A stretch of 64,000 bases of DNA from CALCKU01 sp964534845 (GTDB lineage Bacteria > Pseudomonadota > Alphaproteobacteria > Caulobacterales > Maricaulaceae), in NCBI GenBank assembly GCA_964534845.1, contig CAZHPV010000002.1, positions 43,883 through 107,882 on the forward strand. The letters are read 5' to 3'. This document shows, one piece after another, positions 1-8,050 of this stretch; the first letter of the stretch is position 1; every line of letters begins with the position of its first letter. Below the pieces are notes generated by a model, which saw only the letters and a list, made by a program, of their open reading frames with translations, ran no database searches and was not told where the DNA came from. Made by a program: the position numbers and the translations under genes.

Positions 1-621
1 TTGCAGGCGGCGCTAAATAGCTGCGATGTTCTTATTGATTTTTCGGCTCCGAAACCCGCTATTGATGCGGCTTTAGCTATGCATGCGTGTCGCTGCCATA
101 CAATGGTGACCGGTACAACGGGTTATACAGACGTAGAGGAAAAGGCCCTCATGTCTGCTGCCCGTGATATTACCCTGTTAAAATCGGGTAATTTTTCTCT
201 GGGTGTGAATATGCTGGAGGTCTTGGTTGAGACAGCCAGTCGGGCGCTAAGAACGGGCTGGGATATCGAGGTGCTGGAAATGCACCATAAACATAAAGTC
301 GATGCCCCTTCCGGTACGGCCTTAATGTTAGGCGAGGCGGCAGCGCGCGGGCGGGATGTTAGCCTTAAAGAGATGCAGGTATTAACCCGCGAAGGCCGAG
401 GGGCACCGCGCGGGGAAGGCCAAATCGGCTTTGCAGCGTTGCGGGGCGGCGGGGTTATTGGCGCGCATGAGGTTCGGATAGCCTCTGAAATGGAAATGAT
501 TACGCTCTCACATGACGCTCTTGATAGGTCTGTTTTTGCACAAGGGGCTATTGCGGCAGCCTTATGGGCTTACCAGCAGGAAAAGGGAGCCTATGACATG
601 AAAGATGTTTTAGGGCTTTAA
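1..621 (+). CDS. dapB: 4-hydroxy-tetrahydrodipicolinate reductase, 5' end missing
   Basis: Cytosolic enzyme of the diaminopimelate/lysine pathway that reduces 4-hydroxy-tetrahydrodipicolinate with NAD(P)H. The visible 206 residues include the family signature HHKHKVDAPSGTA, which carries the substrate-binding and catalytic His/Lys residues, and the VTGTTG segment of the nucleotide-binding half. Family members are about 270 residues, so roughly 60 N-terminal residues with the glycine-rich dinucleotide motif lie before the window. The TTG at base 1 is therefore only an in-frame codon and not the start. dapF, another gene of the pathway, lies at about 25 kb. The identity is secure from the signature; only the 5' end is unseen. 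Confidence 0.95.
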   Translation: MQAALNSCDVLIDFSAPKPAIDAALAMHACRCHTMVTGTTGYTDVEEKALMSAARDITLLKSGNFSLGVNMLEVLVETASRALRTGWDIEVLEMHHKHKVDAPSGTALMLGEAAARGRDVSLKEMQVLTREGRGAPRGEGQIGFAALRGGGVIGAHEVRIASEMEMITLSHDALDRSVFAQGAIAAALWAYQQEKGAYDMKDVLGL

Positions 622-674
622 GTCTGTCTAGCGTTTAGATCGTCTATCTCAGGGATTTTACCGGCCCTGTTGTC

Positions 675-1115
675 TTAAGCTATTGCTGACTTTTTTGCCT
701 GACCCCGTCGAATTATCAAATAGAGCATTAGTCCGACCGGGCCGAACATGAAGGTTAAGATCAGGCAGGGGAGCATATAAATATGTCGAATATTGTGTGT
801 TTTTGCATCGCGGGCTTCCCAGGCGCCAACGAAAAGGTCGAATACAAGAAAATGTGTCCAACCGACAATCAGACCCATATCTGAGGCAAAAATTTGGCGT
901 ACTTGCGCTATGGATGTAAAGCCTGACCCTTCGGCACCAAAACCAAAAAACACAGTGCTTATCAAGCCGAAAAAATAAATAAGGCCCAAGAAAAACGGAT
1001 AGGCCATTGAGTGCACCAGACGGTCCGTTAATTTGGCATTGGGCGCAAATAATAAAAGCGCCCAAGCCGGTAGAACGGCCGCATTTACCAGACTAAATAA
1101 AACTTCCATTGACAT
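675..1115 (-). CDS. ABA4-like (DUF4281) integral membrane protein
   Basis: A 146-residue protein with about four hydrophobic segments and a basic C-terminus. The stretches GWTHFLVFDLFVGAWEARDA and LTFMFGPVGLMLYL match the conserved core of the DUF4281/ABA4 family. The plant member ABA4 is needed for neoxanthin formation from violaxanthin; bacterial members are poorly characterised, so a role in carotenoid or other isoprenoid modification is only inference. It starts 8 bp after the stop of the upstream DUF2147 gene on the same strand, so the two are probably co-transcribed. The start is the ATG at 1115, with a second in-frame ATG two codons later. No carotenoid biosynthesis gene is visible in the window. 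Confidence 0.82.
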   Translation of the reverse strand: MSMEVLFSLVNAAVLPAWALLLFAPNAKLTDRLVHSMAYPFFLGLIYFFGLISTVFFGFGAEGSGFTSIAQVRQIFASDMGLIVGWTHFLVFDLFVGAWEARDAKTHNIRHIYMLPCLILTFMFGPVGLMLYLIIRRGQAKKSAIA

Positions 1116-1123
1116 AATGGGTC

Positions 1124-1585
1124 TTAAGGCGCTGGGCGTGTCCAGATTTGGGTTTTACAAAAGGGGCCAACACATCCTTTGACTTCCAATGTACCGTCCA
1201 TTTTGGCTTTAATAGAAGCTTTATAGGACTTCCCGTCTTCGGGATTGTAAATTTTCCCATTCGACCATTTTGACTTACCGCGCCGAAAGCTATGGAGCAT
1301 TTTCACGCCGGTAAGAGGTCTTTTAGCTAGGTCCGGGTCCGGATTATTATTATCGAGCGGATTCTCATTGCCTTCATGTGTCACCCAGATTATCTGCCCG
1401 CACGGGCTTGTATCCGCGCAATCGGTAATCTCTATTTTTGCTGTGCCCTTCGGGTTTAGCCATATTCCCCAGACATTATGTGGTGCGCTTTGCAGGCCCG
1501 AGGTCGGGTCAGCACTTTCCGCCAGACTTTCAACAGAAAATGCAAGCGCCGCAAGAATTGAAAGCGTTAGGGTCTGAAATTTCAT
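1124..1585 (-). CDS. Secreted DUF2147 family protein
   Basis: A 153-residue exported protein. Residues 1-22 form a typical Sec signal peptide ending near SLAESA. The mature part has the DUF2147 pattern: VWGIWLNPKGTAKIEITDC, then CGQIIWV, GVKMLHSF and IYNPEDGKSYKA. Four cysteines in the mature part could form periplasmic disulfides. Members are usually predicted to be small lipocalin-like beta proteins of unknown role, often described as growth-promoting or related to acyl/fatty-acid handling. The ATG at 1585 has an AGGAGG Shine-Dalgarno seven bases upstream, which fixes the start. The ABA4-like gene follows immediately. The family call is firm; the function is not known. Confidence 0.85.
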   Translation of the reverse strand: MKFQTLTLSILAALAFSVESLAESADPTSGLQSAPHNVWGIWLNPKGTAKIEITDCADTSPCGQIIWVTHEGNENPLDNNNPDPDLAKRPLTGVKMLHSFRRGKSKWSNGKIYNPEDGKSYKASIKAKMDGTLEVKGCVGPFCKTQIWTRPAP

Positions 1586-1638
1586 AACATACCTCCTGAT
1601 TTACCCTACAAGTTTATCAGCTCATTTTCTATTATCAA

Positions 1639-3171
1639 CTATCTGCGCATCATGGAACCAAGAATGCCGCGTATCAACCGGCGCCCTTCAGTTCGCAGGA
1701 TTTGCCGTCCCACTAATTTCACCTCATGCATGACCTTGCCGCCGGTTGATTTTTTACGCCGACTTGTGCGCGACTTCGTGCGTGACTTAGCGGGTGTTTT
1801 GGTTTTTGCAGATTTTTTGGCTTTACTAACAGCGTCTTTCTGGCGGCTGACTTGTGCTTTTTCTTGCGCCTTGGCTATATCCTTGCGTTTCTGTGTCAGG
1901 ATTTCATAGGCGGATTCCCGGTCAATGGGCGTTTCATATAGTCCGGCCAATGCGCTTTTCGAGATGATGTCCTCGCGTTCACTTTCACTGGCAGGCCCTA
2001 AACGGGAGGCTGGCGGGCGGATCAGGGTTTGGCCGACGATTTGCGGACGTCCTTTATGGTCAAGGACCGAGACTAAGGCCTCCCCGACCCCGAGCTCGGA
2101 AATGACGTCTACGGTTTTAAATTTCGGATTGGGGCGGAAGGCCTCCGCACTGGTACGGATAGCCTTTTGTTCTTTGGGAGTATAGCCGCGCAGGGCATGT
2201 TGGATGCGATTGCCGACCTGACTCAGAACGTCATCGGGAATGTCACCGGGATTTTGAGTAACAAACCAAAGCGAGACACCCTTAGAGCGGATGAGGCGGG
2301 CGACCTGATTGATTTTTTCGACTAAGGCCTTTGGCGCTTCGTTAAATAAGAGATGGGCTTCGTCAAAAAAGAAAGCCATAACGGGTTTTTCTGGATCGCC
2401 GACTTCGGGCAGTTCCTCAAATAATTCGCTTAACAACCAGAGCAGAAAGGTAGAATAAAGCCGGGGTGTATTGATAAGATCATCTGCGGCCAGAATATTA
2501 ATATAGCCCAACCCCTTTTCGGTCGTCTTTAAAAGATCGGTAAGTTTGAGAGCGGGCTCGCCGAAAAATTTATCGGCTCCTTCGCGCTCCAGAACAAGCA
2601 GGTTTCGGATGATAGCTCCGACTGTTTGACTGGTAATATTACCATATTCCATGGACAATTCTTTGCGTTGTTCGGACACAAATATCAGCGTGGATTTCAA
2701 ATCTTTTAGGTCAATAAGCGGCCACTCATTATCTTCTGAAATGTCAAAGGCAATATTCATGACACCTTCTTGGGCTTCGGTTAGGTCCATAAGGCGGGAG
2801 AGAAGCATGGGGCCCATTTCGGCAATTGTTGCCCGTATGGGATGGCCTTTTTTGCCGTGCAGATCCCAGAAAATGCTCGGCAAGGCCATATAACTATAAT
2901 CATCTAGGCCGATTTTTTCGGCCCGAGATAGTAATGTATCATGTAATGTGTGATCGGCGCTACCTGTTTGGGAAATGCCCGAGAGGTCGCCTTTCACGTC
3001 TGCGGCAAAAACGGGTACGCCCGCTTTGGAAAAGCCTTCCGAGAGAATTTGTAATGTAACGGTTTTGCCCGTACCTGTTGCCCCGGTGATGAGGCCGTGG
3101 CGATTGGCCCGGTTAAGCAGCAGGGCCTGATCTTTGCCCTCATTGTCCTGACCTATAAAAATCGTGCCCAT
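1639..3171 (-). CDS. HerA-like DUF853 ATPase (YjgR family)
   Basis: A 510-residue P-loop ATPase of the helicase HerA-like/DUF853 family, the group of E. coli YjgR. The Walker A is GATGTGKTVT near residue 31, Walker B lies in AFFFDEAHLLF near residue 265, and LWFVTQNPGDIPDDVLSQVGN follows as the sensor region. The cellular substrate of this family is not established; a DNA- or protein-translocating motor is assumed from kinship to HerA/FtsK. The C-terminal 75 residues are an unusual Lys/Arg/Thr/Ser-rich tail (KTKTPAKSRTKSRTSRRKKS), suggesting nucleic-acid or membrane-surface contact. It stands alone on its strand. Confidence 0.88.
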   Translation of the reverse strand: MGTIFIGQDNEGKDQALLLNRANRHGLITGATGTGKTVTLQILSEGFSKAGVPVFAADVKGDLSGISQTGSADHTLHDTLLSRAEKIGLDDYSYMALPSIFWDLHGKKGHPIRATIAEMGPMLLSRLMDLTEAQEGVMNIAFDISEDNEWPLIDLKDLKSTLIFVSEQRKELSMEYGNITSQTVGAIIRNLLVLEREGADKFFGEPALKLTDLLKTTEKGLGYINILAADDLINTPRLYSTFLLWLLSELFEELPEVGDPEKPVMAFFFDEAHLLFNEAPKALVEKINQVARLIRSKGVSLWFVTQNPGDIPDDVLSQVGNRIQHALRGYTPKEQKAIRTSAEAFRPNPKFKTVDVISELGVGEALVSVLDHKGRPQIVGQTLIRPPASRLGPASESEREDIISKSALAGLYETPIDRESAYEILTQKRKDIAKAQEKAQVSRQKDAVSKAKKSAKTKTPAKSRTKSRTSRRKKSTGGKVMHEVKLVGRQILRTEGRRLIRGILGSMMRR

Positions 3172-3344
3172 AAAACCTCATAGTGGTGCTGTCGGGCTAT
3201 GTGTAACCCAATAGTCTTTTGATATAAGGCTCTGATATAGAAAGCAATCATCGTGACCAGATTTCATCATCTTGGCAGGTAGAGACTGGCAAGTAAGGAT
3301 TATTGGGGACGCGGGGCAATTAGGGCGCTTGTCCGAAACAGGAT

Positions 3345-3374
3345 TTGACCTTTTAACCAAATCAAGAGAATATT
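3345..3374 (+). promoter_or_regulatory. Candidate sigma-70-type promoter for the AI-2E exporter gene
   Basis: TTGACC (3345-3350) and AATATT (3369-3374) are separated by 18 bases and lie about 75 bases upstream of the GTG start at 3452. The surrounding 280-bp gap (3172-3451) contains no convincing gene. This is a pattern match only. Confidence 0.3.
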
Positions 3375-3451
3375 CGCAAAATAAGGCCTATCAGGTTTGA
3401 AATGATTATGGTCGCCCGGTTATGGGGCCCTATTAAGGGGAGAGGGTTAAA

Positions 3452-4525
3452 GTGGATAGTACAGTACGCGCCAGTTTATTATTCCTCGCTTTTGTAGCGT
3501 TAACATGGTCATTACATCAAACAGCAGATATTGTAGCCCCGTTTGCCCTGGCTATATTTATCTGGTTGATCATTGATGCCTTTGCACGCTGGCTTGACGG
3601 CTTAAGTTCTAAAATCCCTTATTGGTTCGCACTTCTTATTGCGGTGTTATGCGTTGTCTGTGCGCTGATTGGTATTGTGTTGATTATTGCTGATACGGCC
3701 TCAGATATTGCCCGTGAGGCCCCGCGTTATCAGGCGCGTCTGAGTGAAATATTTGCATGGATTGGCGGTGTAACAGGTCAGAGTGATCTCTCATTTGGGG
3801 CCTTGAACTCCCGGTTTGGTATTTCTGAAAAAATCCAGTCCGGCCTGACAGGCTTTGCCAGTTCGGTGCAGGGCGTTGTGTCCGATTTTTCATTGATCGC
3901 CCTTTATGTTGTTTTCTTATTTACAGCCCAATCTTCCTTTCCCAAAAAAATGGATGATTTGTTCCCGAATGTAGAGAAACGACAGCAAGCGGCAAAAGTA
4001 GGTGAGCGTATTCGACAGTCTATTGAAAAATATTTGGGCGTGCAGACCATTATTTCAATCATGCAGACCATTATCAGCTATATTGCTATGGCGGCTTTAG
4101 GGTTAGATAATGCACTCTTCTGGGCCTTGGTTATTTTTATTCTGAATTATATCCCGATTATCGGAGGGCTGGCTGCTGTCATATTGCCTTGCCTTTTCGC
4201 CTTGGTCGAGTTTGATTCCGGGGGCCGTATTGCTCTGCTTGCGGGCCTATTATTTGGTGCGCAATTTGTCATTGGCAATACGATACAGCCCAAAATGATG
4301 GGCGATAGTATGAACCTCTCGGCATTGGTCGTCGTCTTGTCATTAACGCTTTGGAGCGCGCTTTGGGGCGGTGTTGGGGCTTTCCTGTCAGCCCCGCTCA
4401 CCGTTATTATTATGATAATATTGGCGCAGTTCCCGACGACACGCTGGATGGCTGTATTATTATCAGCGGATGGTCAGCCTGATGACAATAAACCGCCGGC
4501 TAGTGTAGCGAAACCCGCCTTGTAA
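3452..4525 (+). CDS. AI-2E family transporter (PerM/YdiK type)
   Basis: A 357-residue polytopic inner-membrane protein with about eight hydrophobic segments. It has the architecture of the AI-2E exporter superfamily: two N-terminal membrane segments (12-55), a third (60-85), a soluble stretch (90-150), then a C-terminal membrane domain with NYIPIIGGLAAVILPCLFAL and GNTIQPKMMGDSMNLSALVV, both typical of the family. Members have been linked to export of autoinducer-2 or to Na+/H+ antiport; the substrate here cannot be told. The start codon is GTG at 3452, chosen because a strong purine-rich Shine-Dalgarno (AGGGGAGAGGG) lies directly upstream. It is followed at 65 bp by the DUF1223 gene. Confidence 0.88.
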   Translation: MDSTVRASLLFLAFVALTWSLHQTADIVAPFALAIFIWLIIDAFARWLDGLSSKIPYWFALLIAVLCVVCALIGIVLIIADTASDIAREAPRYQARLSEIFAWIGGVTGQSDLSFGALNSRFGISEKIQSGLTGFASSVQGVVSDFSLIALYVVFLFTAQSSFPKKMDDLFPNVEKRQQAAKVGERIRQSIEKYLGVQTIISIMQTIISYIAMAALGLDNALFWALVIFILNYIPIIGGLAAVILPCLFALVEFDSGGRIALLAGLLFGAQFVIGNTIQPKMMGDSMNLSALVVVLSLTLWSALWGGVGAFLSAPLTVIIMIILAQFPTTRWMAVLLSADGQPDDNKPPASVAKPAL

Positions 4526-4590
4526 GACACTCACAGGAGTGTGATATGATGTTAATAGCTTCGTAAGAGGTTTTTGCATAAAGCAAGCTT

Positions 4591-5304
4591 ATGAAAAAAC
4601 TATTCTTATCAGGGCTTTTTGCTACAGGTGTAATTGTTTCAGGCAGTAGTGCTGAAACACTTCAGGACGATGCGAGTTTGACGTCTCCGGAAACGGTCGT
4701 TGAGCTTTTTACCTCGCAAGGTTGTTCATCTTGTCCCCCCGCAAATCGTTTCGCGGCATCGCTTTTAGATGATCCTTCGAAACTTGTTTTGACCTATGGG
4801 GTGACATATTGGGACTATCTGGGTTGGAAGGACACATTTGCCGATCCAAAATTTACAGACCGTCAGCGTAAATATGGGAAGGCTTTGAAGATTTCCAATG
4901 TTTATACGCCCCAACTTGTTCTAAACGGAACCCAGCATAGCGCCCGCTACAAATCATCAGATGTTGATCGCATAATCTTGAAATCAGATCGCCCTGACGT
5001 CAATCTTACGCAGAAAGGCGAAAATTTGGTTCTCGAGCTCGATCCAGACATGGATGTTAATGATTACCGTGTCGTGATTGTTAGCTATAAACCCGGCGAT
5101 CACGAGGTCGATGTGGCTCGCGGTGAAAACCGGGGGCGCACGCTCAAACTCGCTAATGTCGTAACGGATATTCAGCCCCTTAAACTGACAGAGGGTCTTG
5201 ATACCAAAACCCAGATTACGCCACAAAAAGAGTATAATTACGCGGCGCTTGTGCATGACGCGGATACCGCTAAAATCGTCGCAGCCTCGGTTTATACACC
5301 TTAG
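4591..5304 (+). CDS. DUF1223 thioredoxin-like exported protein
   Basis: A 237-residue protein with an N-terminal signal peptide (residues 1-21, cut near GSSAET) and a thioredoxin-fold DUF1223 domain. TVVELFTSQGCSSCPPANR carries the CxxC pair near residue 45, and YWDYLGWKDTFADPKFTDRQ and VYTPQLVLNG are characteristic family segments. Members are periplasmic and presumed to be disulfide or redox active, but no reaction is established. A clear intrinsic terminator follows at 5330-5362, so this gene closes its transcription unit, possibly with the AI-2E exporter upstream. Confidence 0.87.
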   Translation: MKKLFLSGLFATGVIVSGSSAETLQDDASLTSPETVVELFTSQGCSSCPPANRFAASLLDDPSKLVLTYGVTYWDYLGWKDTFADPKFTDRQRKYGKALKISNVYTPQLVLNGTQHSARYKSSDVDRIILKSDRPDVNLTQKGENLVLELDPDMDVNDYRVVIVSYKPGDHEVDVARGENRGRTLKLANVVTDIQPLKLTEGLDTKTQITPQKEYNYAALVHDADTAKIVAASVYTP

Positions 5305-5329
5305 CCAGTTTCAACCCCCTTAAATAACG

Positions 5330-5362
5330 ACCGCCCCAACTGATAAAGTCGGGGCGGTTTTT
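5330..5362 (+). terminator. Intrinsic terminator after the DUF1223 gene
   Basis: ACCGCCCC (5330-5337) pairs perfectly with GGGGCGGT (5351-5358), with a 13-base loop and a run of T to 5362. It lies 26 bp after the stop codon of the DUF1223 gene. Confidence 0.85.
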
Positions 5363-5390
5363 ACATGGGAATGTAGTTTATGGTTGTTAA

Positions 5391-5491
5391 CCGACGAGGC
5401 TAAACTCGCGTCGGGGCTGGAGGGAGTTGGGTTTAGCCCGTCGACCAACGCATGTTTGATGCGTCGCCTTTCAGGCCAGAACGCGGCTAAA
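5391..5491. other. Structured intergenic segment with interlocking hairpins (candidate small RNA or leader)
   Basis: The 310-bp gap 5305-5614 has no ORF of substance. After the terminator it holds several exclusive pairings. CCGACG (5391-5396) can pair with CGTCGG (5409-5414). Alternatively 5392-5405 can pair with 5431-5443 in 13 base pairs around one bulged A. TTTAGCC (5432-5438) can instead pair with GGCTAAA (5485-5491). ACGCAT/ATGCGT (5448-5453/5459-5464) forms a separate 6-bp hairpin with a 5-base loop. It lies either in the leader of the DUF2794 gene or is an independent RNA on either strand; on the minus strand the large loop exposes a CU-rich ACTCCCTCC. No known family was recognised. 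From 5492 to 5614 nothing further is evident. Confidence 0.4.
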
Positions 5492-5614
5492 TTGTGGCAG
5501 AAATAAGATCAGTAATTAAAGTTTCGACATTTTGCGCGGACGAAAGGTTGCGCTTTAGTACGGGATTTTCAAATTTGGACTTGTCATCAAGCCAAGGGGA
5601 GATAGACTTTAGCT

Positions 5615-6103
5615 ATGACGTCAAAAATCATTAAAATGCCCACCTTGCCTAAAGACAATATACAAAAGAAGGCACAGGGGGCGGCGCAGAGGGCGACCAA
5701 GGATAAGACGCAAGGCCAACAAGGGCAGGCTAAAGACCAAAATTCCCAGGCGTCTCAGATAACGCCCAAACGATATTTTTCTTCTCAACCCCAACAAACT
5801 CCGTCCCAAACGGCCTTTAATCGTCAAGAACTGGCGTTAATCCTGTCTGTTTACGGGCAGATGGTCTCGAAAGGGGATTGGAAAGATTACGCGATAGATT
5901 TTCTAAAAGACAGGGCGGTGTTTTCAATTTACCGAAAGGCAACGGAACACCCGCTTTACCGGATAGAAAAAATACCGGCCTTGCGCAATAAGCAAGGCCA
6001 ATATGCGGTTATTGCGCCGGGTGGGTTGATTTTAAAACGCGGCCATGAGCTTAAAATAGTGTTGCGTGTTTTTGATAAAATGCGTTTTGAAGTCAAAAAA
6101 TAA
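5615..6103 (+). CDS. DUF2794 domain protein
   Basis: A 162-residue cytosolic protein. Residues 1-68 are low-complexity and rich in Gln, Lys and Thr. From about residue 69 it matches the alphaproteobacterial DUF2794 family: FNRQELALILSVYGQMVSKG, DWKDYAIDFLKDRAVFSIYR, PLYRIEKIPAL and APGGLILKRGHELKIVLRVF. The function of the family is unknown. Family members are usually about 110-130 residues, so the Gln-rich N-terminal extension is longer than usual. Upstream lies the structured segment at 5391-5491; downstream the gene converges on the Bax-inhibitor-like gene, with a hairpin between them. Confidence 0.88.
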   Translation: MTSKIIKMPTLPKDNIQKKAQGAAQRATKDKTQGQQGQAKDQNSQASQITPKRYFSSQPQQTPSQTAFNRQELALILSVYGQMVSKGDWKDYAIDFLKDRAVFSIYRKATEHPLYRIEKIPALRNKQGQYAVIAPGGLILKRGHELKIVLRVFDKMRFEVKK

Positions 6104-6125
6104 CCCCGCCAGCAAGCTGACGGGG
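6095..6125 (-). terminator. Intrinsic terminator of the Bax-inhibitor-like gene, at the end of DUF2794
   Basis: CCCCGCCAGC (6104-6113) pairs with GCTGACGGGG (6116-6125). Read on the minus strand the single mismatch becomes a U-G wobble, giving a 10-bp stem followed by TTATTTTTT (6103-6095). It is therefore best oriented for the minus-strand gene and overlaps the last codons of the DUF2794 gene. Confidence 0.72.
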
Positions 6126-6149
6126 CCACAAAATTTTATGTTACGGTCT

Positions 6150-6872
6150 TTATTCGCGGCCAAACAGGCTCAATAAAATTTGGAACATATTGACAAAGGC
6201 CAGTAAGAGCGAGGCCGCACCAAATACAGAAAGCTTGTCCGCCATAGCCGGATTGCCTTGCGATCCGTAATATGTACGCTTGAGCATTTGTGTTTCCCAA
6301 GCCGTGATCATGGCAATCGCGCCCAGGGCAACGATATTTATGATAATATCAAGTGGGCCTGTCGGTCTAAGTGCCGGGAAGAACGCGCCCACAAGGCTAA
6401 TGACAACATAACCAATGAAGGCGGCGAAAGCATATTTTACAAATGTGCTTAGATTGCGCTCTGTACTATAGCCAAACAGGCTGAGCGCGCCGAACATGGC
6501 GACCGTCATGAAGAAGATTTTTGCTATAATCAATCCCGGAACGAAAGCGGAGACGGCTGACATAAAGACGCCGAGAAAGGCTGCAAAGCCAAAAAGAAAT
6601 GTGAGCATGCCGCCTTTGCTCATTGAGTGCATTTTAGCGCCAACAGCACCAAATAATACTGGAATGGCGATGACGAATCCAAGAAGCAAGAAAGGCGAGC
6701 TTAACAGTTTTAAGGCCGCTGGATTGGTCTGAATATATTGCCCGCCAAAATAGGCGACTGCGGCTGTGACAGCCATGGCCATCGTCATATAACGATAAGT
6801 GCCGAGCATGAAGCTGCGTAGGCCGAGATCGGTCTCGGCATGCATGCCCACTGTGCGATTTGTATCATTCAT
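6150..6872 (-). CDS. Bax inhibitor-1/YccA family membrane protein
   Basis: A 240-residue polytopic membrane protein with seven hydrophobic segments, the size and layout of bacterial BI-1/YccA (LFG/TMBIM) proteins. It opens with MNDTNRTVGMHAETDLGLRS and ends FVNMFQILLSLFGRE, both typical of the alphaproteobacterial subgroup. Members act in the inner membrane as Ca2+ leak channels (Bacillus YetJ) or modulators of FtsH proteolysis (E. coli YccA); which applies here is unknown. An upstream in-frame start at 6977 exists, but the ATG at 6872 is preferred because GGGAG lies nine bases upstream and homologues begin there. Confidence 0.88.
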   Translation of the reverse strand: MNDTNRTVGMHAETDLGLRSFMLGTYRYMTMAMAVTAAVAYFGGQYIQTNPAALKLLSSPFLLLGFVIAIPVLFGAVGAKMHSMSKGGMLTFLFGFAAFLGVFMSAVSAFVPGLIIAKIFFMTVAMFGALSLFGYSTERNLSTFVKYAFAAFIGYVVISLVGAFFPALRPTGPLDIIINIVALGAIAMITAWETQMLKRTYYGSQGNPAMADKLSVFGAASLLLAFVNMFQILLSLFGRE

Positions 6873-6997
6873 AAAGAGCTCCCTTAAAAGCAAATATTTG
6901 CCATTGCGCATGGCTTCATCCCCAATATAAGTGTTTTTTTGGTAAATTTCTACCCCGAATAGATTAAATCGCTGCAATTGATAAAAGAGGGCTAATA

Positions 6998-8038
6998 ATG
7001 GATAAAAGACAGCTTGGACATTCCGATCTATATGTCACCTCAGTATGTTTAGGGTCCATGACATGGGGAGAGCAAAATTCGGAAACTGAAGCGCACCAGC
7101 AGCTCGATTATGCTATATCTGTAGGCATCAATTTTATTGATACGGCAGAAATGTACCCCATACCGGGCAAAGCCGAGACACAAGGCCGGACGGAACGCTA
7201 TATAGGCAGCTGGATAGCAGCCCGCGGTAAGCGTGACGATGTTATAATCGGGACAAAGGTTACGGGTCGCTCCGCTATGGCGTGGTGTCGCGAAGGCGGC
7301 GGTATGACCCGGCATAGCCCAGCGCAGATTGATGAGGCGGTCGAAAAATCTTTAAGACGCCTGTCTACGGATTATATTGATTTATACCAGCTTCACTGGC
7401 CTGACCGCGCTATCCCGCCCTTTGGTTTTCATAGCTACCGGGATTATGACAGTGAGGACATGGTGCCCTTTGAAGATATTCTCGGGGCGTTGCAACGGCA
7501 TGTGGAAAAGGGAAATATTCGCTATATCGGCGTTTCAAATGAAACCCCTTGGGGCATGATGACATTTGCAAAACATGCTGAGATGAACGGCCTTCCGCGC
7601 ATTGTTTCTAATCAACATGTCTATAGTCTTTTGGCGCGCCGATATGATTATTCTCATGCCGAGATCAGCCTGCGTGAAAATATAAGCTTATTGGCGTATT
7701 CGCCATTGGCGATGGGTTTGTTGACGGGTAAATATGATGATGGCCACTCGCCAAAAAACTCTAGGCGGGCGTTGTTTTCCCAGTTTTTAGGACGATATGT
7801 TCAGGCTGGTGAAGCCTTTTTGGATTGTAACCGGACGGCGCGCGAACTTGGGCTGACCCCGACGCAATTTGCGTTAAAATTTGTAGAAAGTCGGAAATTC
7901 GTGGCCTCTAATATTATCGGGGCAACAACCATGGCCCAGCTCGAAGACAATATTGCGGCCCATAATATTGAGTGGACGGATGAGATGGAAAAACAGGCGC
8001 ACCGCATCCACAAAACTTACCGGTCTCCCGCCGCTTGA
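6998..8038 (+). CDS. tas: NADP(H)-dependent aldo-keto reductase, Tas-like
   Basis: A 346-residue cytosolic TIM-barrel oxidoreductase, the same length as E. coli Tas and very similar along the chain (LGSMTWGEQNSETEAHQQLDYA, quoted here in part as TWGEQNSE; FIDTAEMYPIP; YIDLYQLHWPDR; IRYIGVSNET; NIIGATTMAQLEDNI). The AKR tetrad is visible: Asp and Tyr in DTAEMY, Lys in IIGTKV, and His in LYQLHWP. The physiological substrate of Tas is not defined. The ATG at 6998 follows GAGGG, ten bases upstream. It faces away from the BI-1 gene and is followed 12 bp later by thpR, likely in one transcript. Confidence 0.9.
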   Translation: MDKRQLGHSDLYVTSVCLGSMTWGEQNSETEAHQQLDYAISVGINFIDTAEMYPIPGKAETQGRTERYIGSWIAARGKRDDVIIGTKVTGRSAMAWCREGGGMTRHSPAQIDEAVEKSLRRLSTDYIDLYQLHWPDRAIPPFGFHSYRDYDSEDMVPFEDILGALQRHVEKGNIRYIGVSNETPWGMMTFAKHAEMNGLPRIVSNQHVYSLLARRYDYSHAEISLRENISLLAYSPLAMGLLTGKYDDGHSPKNSRRALFSQFLGRYVQAGEAFLDCNRTARELGLTPTQFALKFVESRKFVASNIIGATTMAQLEDNIAAHNIEWTDEMEKQAHRIHKTYRSPAA

Positions 8039-8050
8039 TTGCGTTTAACA

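Noticed and set aside
3178..3360. A 60-codon minus-strand ORF upstream of the HerA-like gene
   Set aside because: No ribosome site, no recognisable domain and poor composition; it lies where promoters of two divergent genes are expected.
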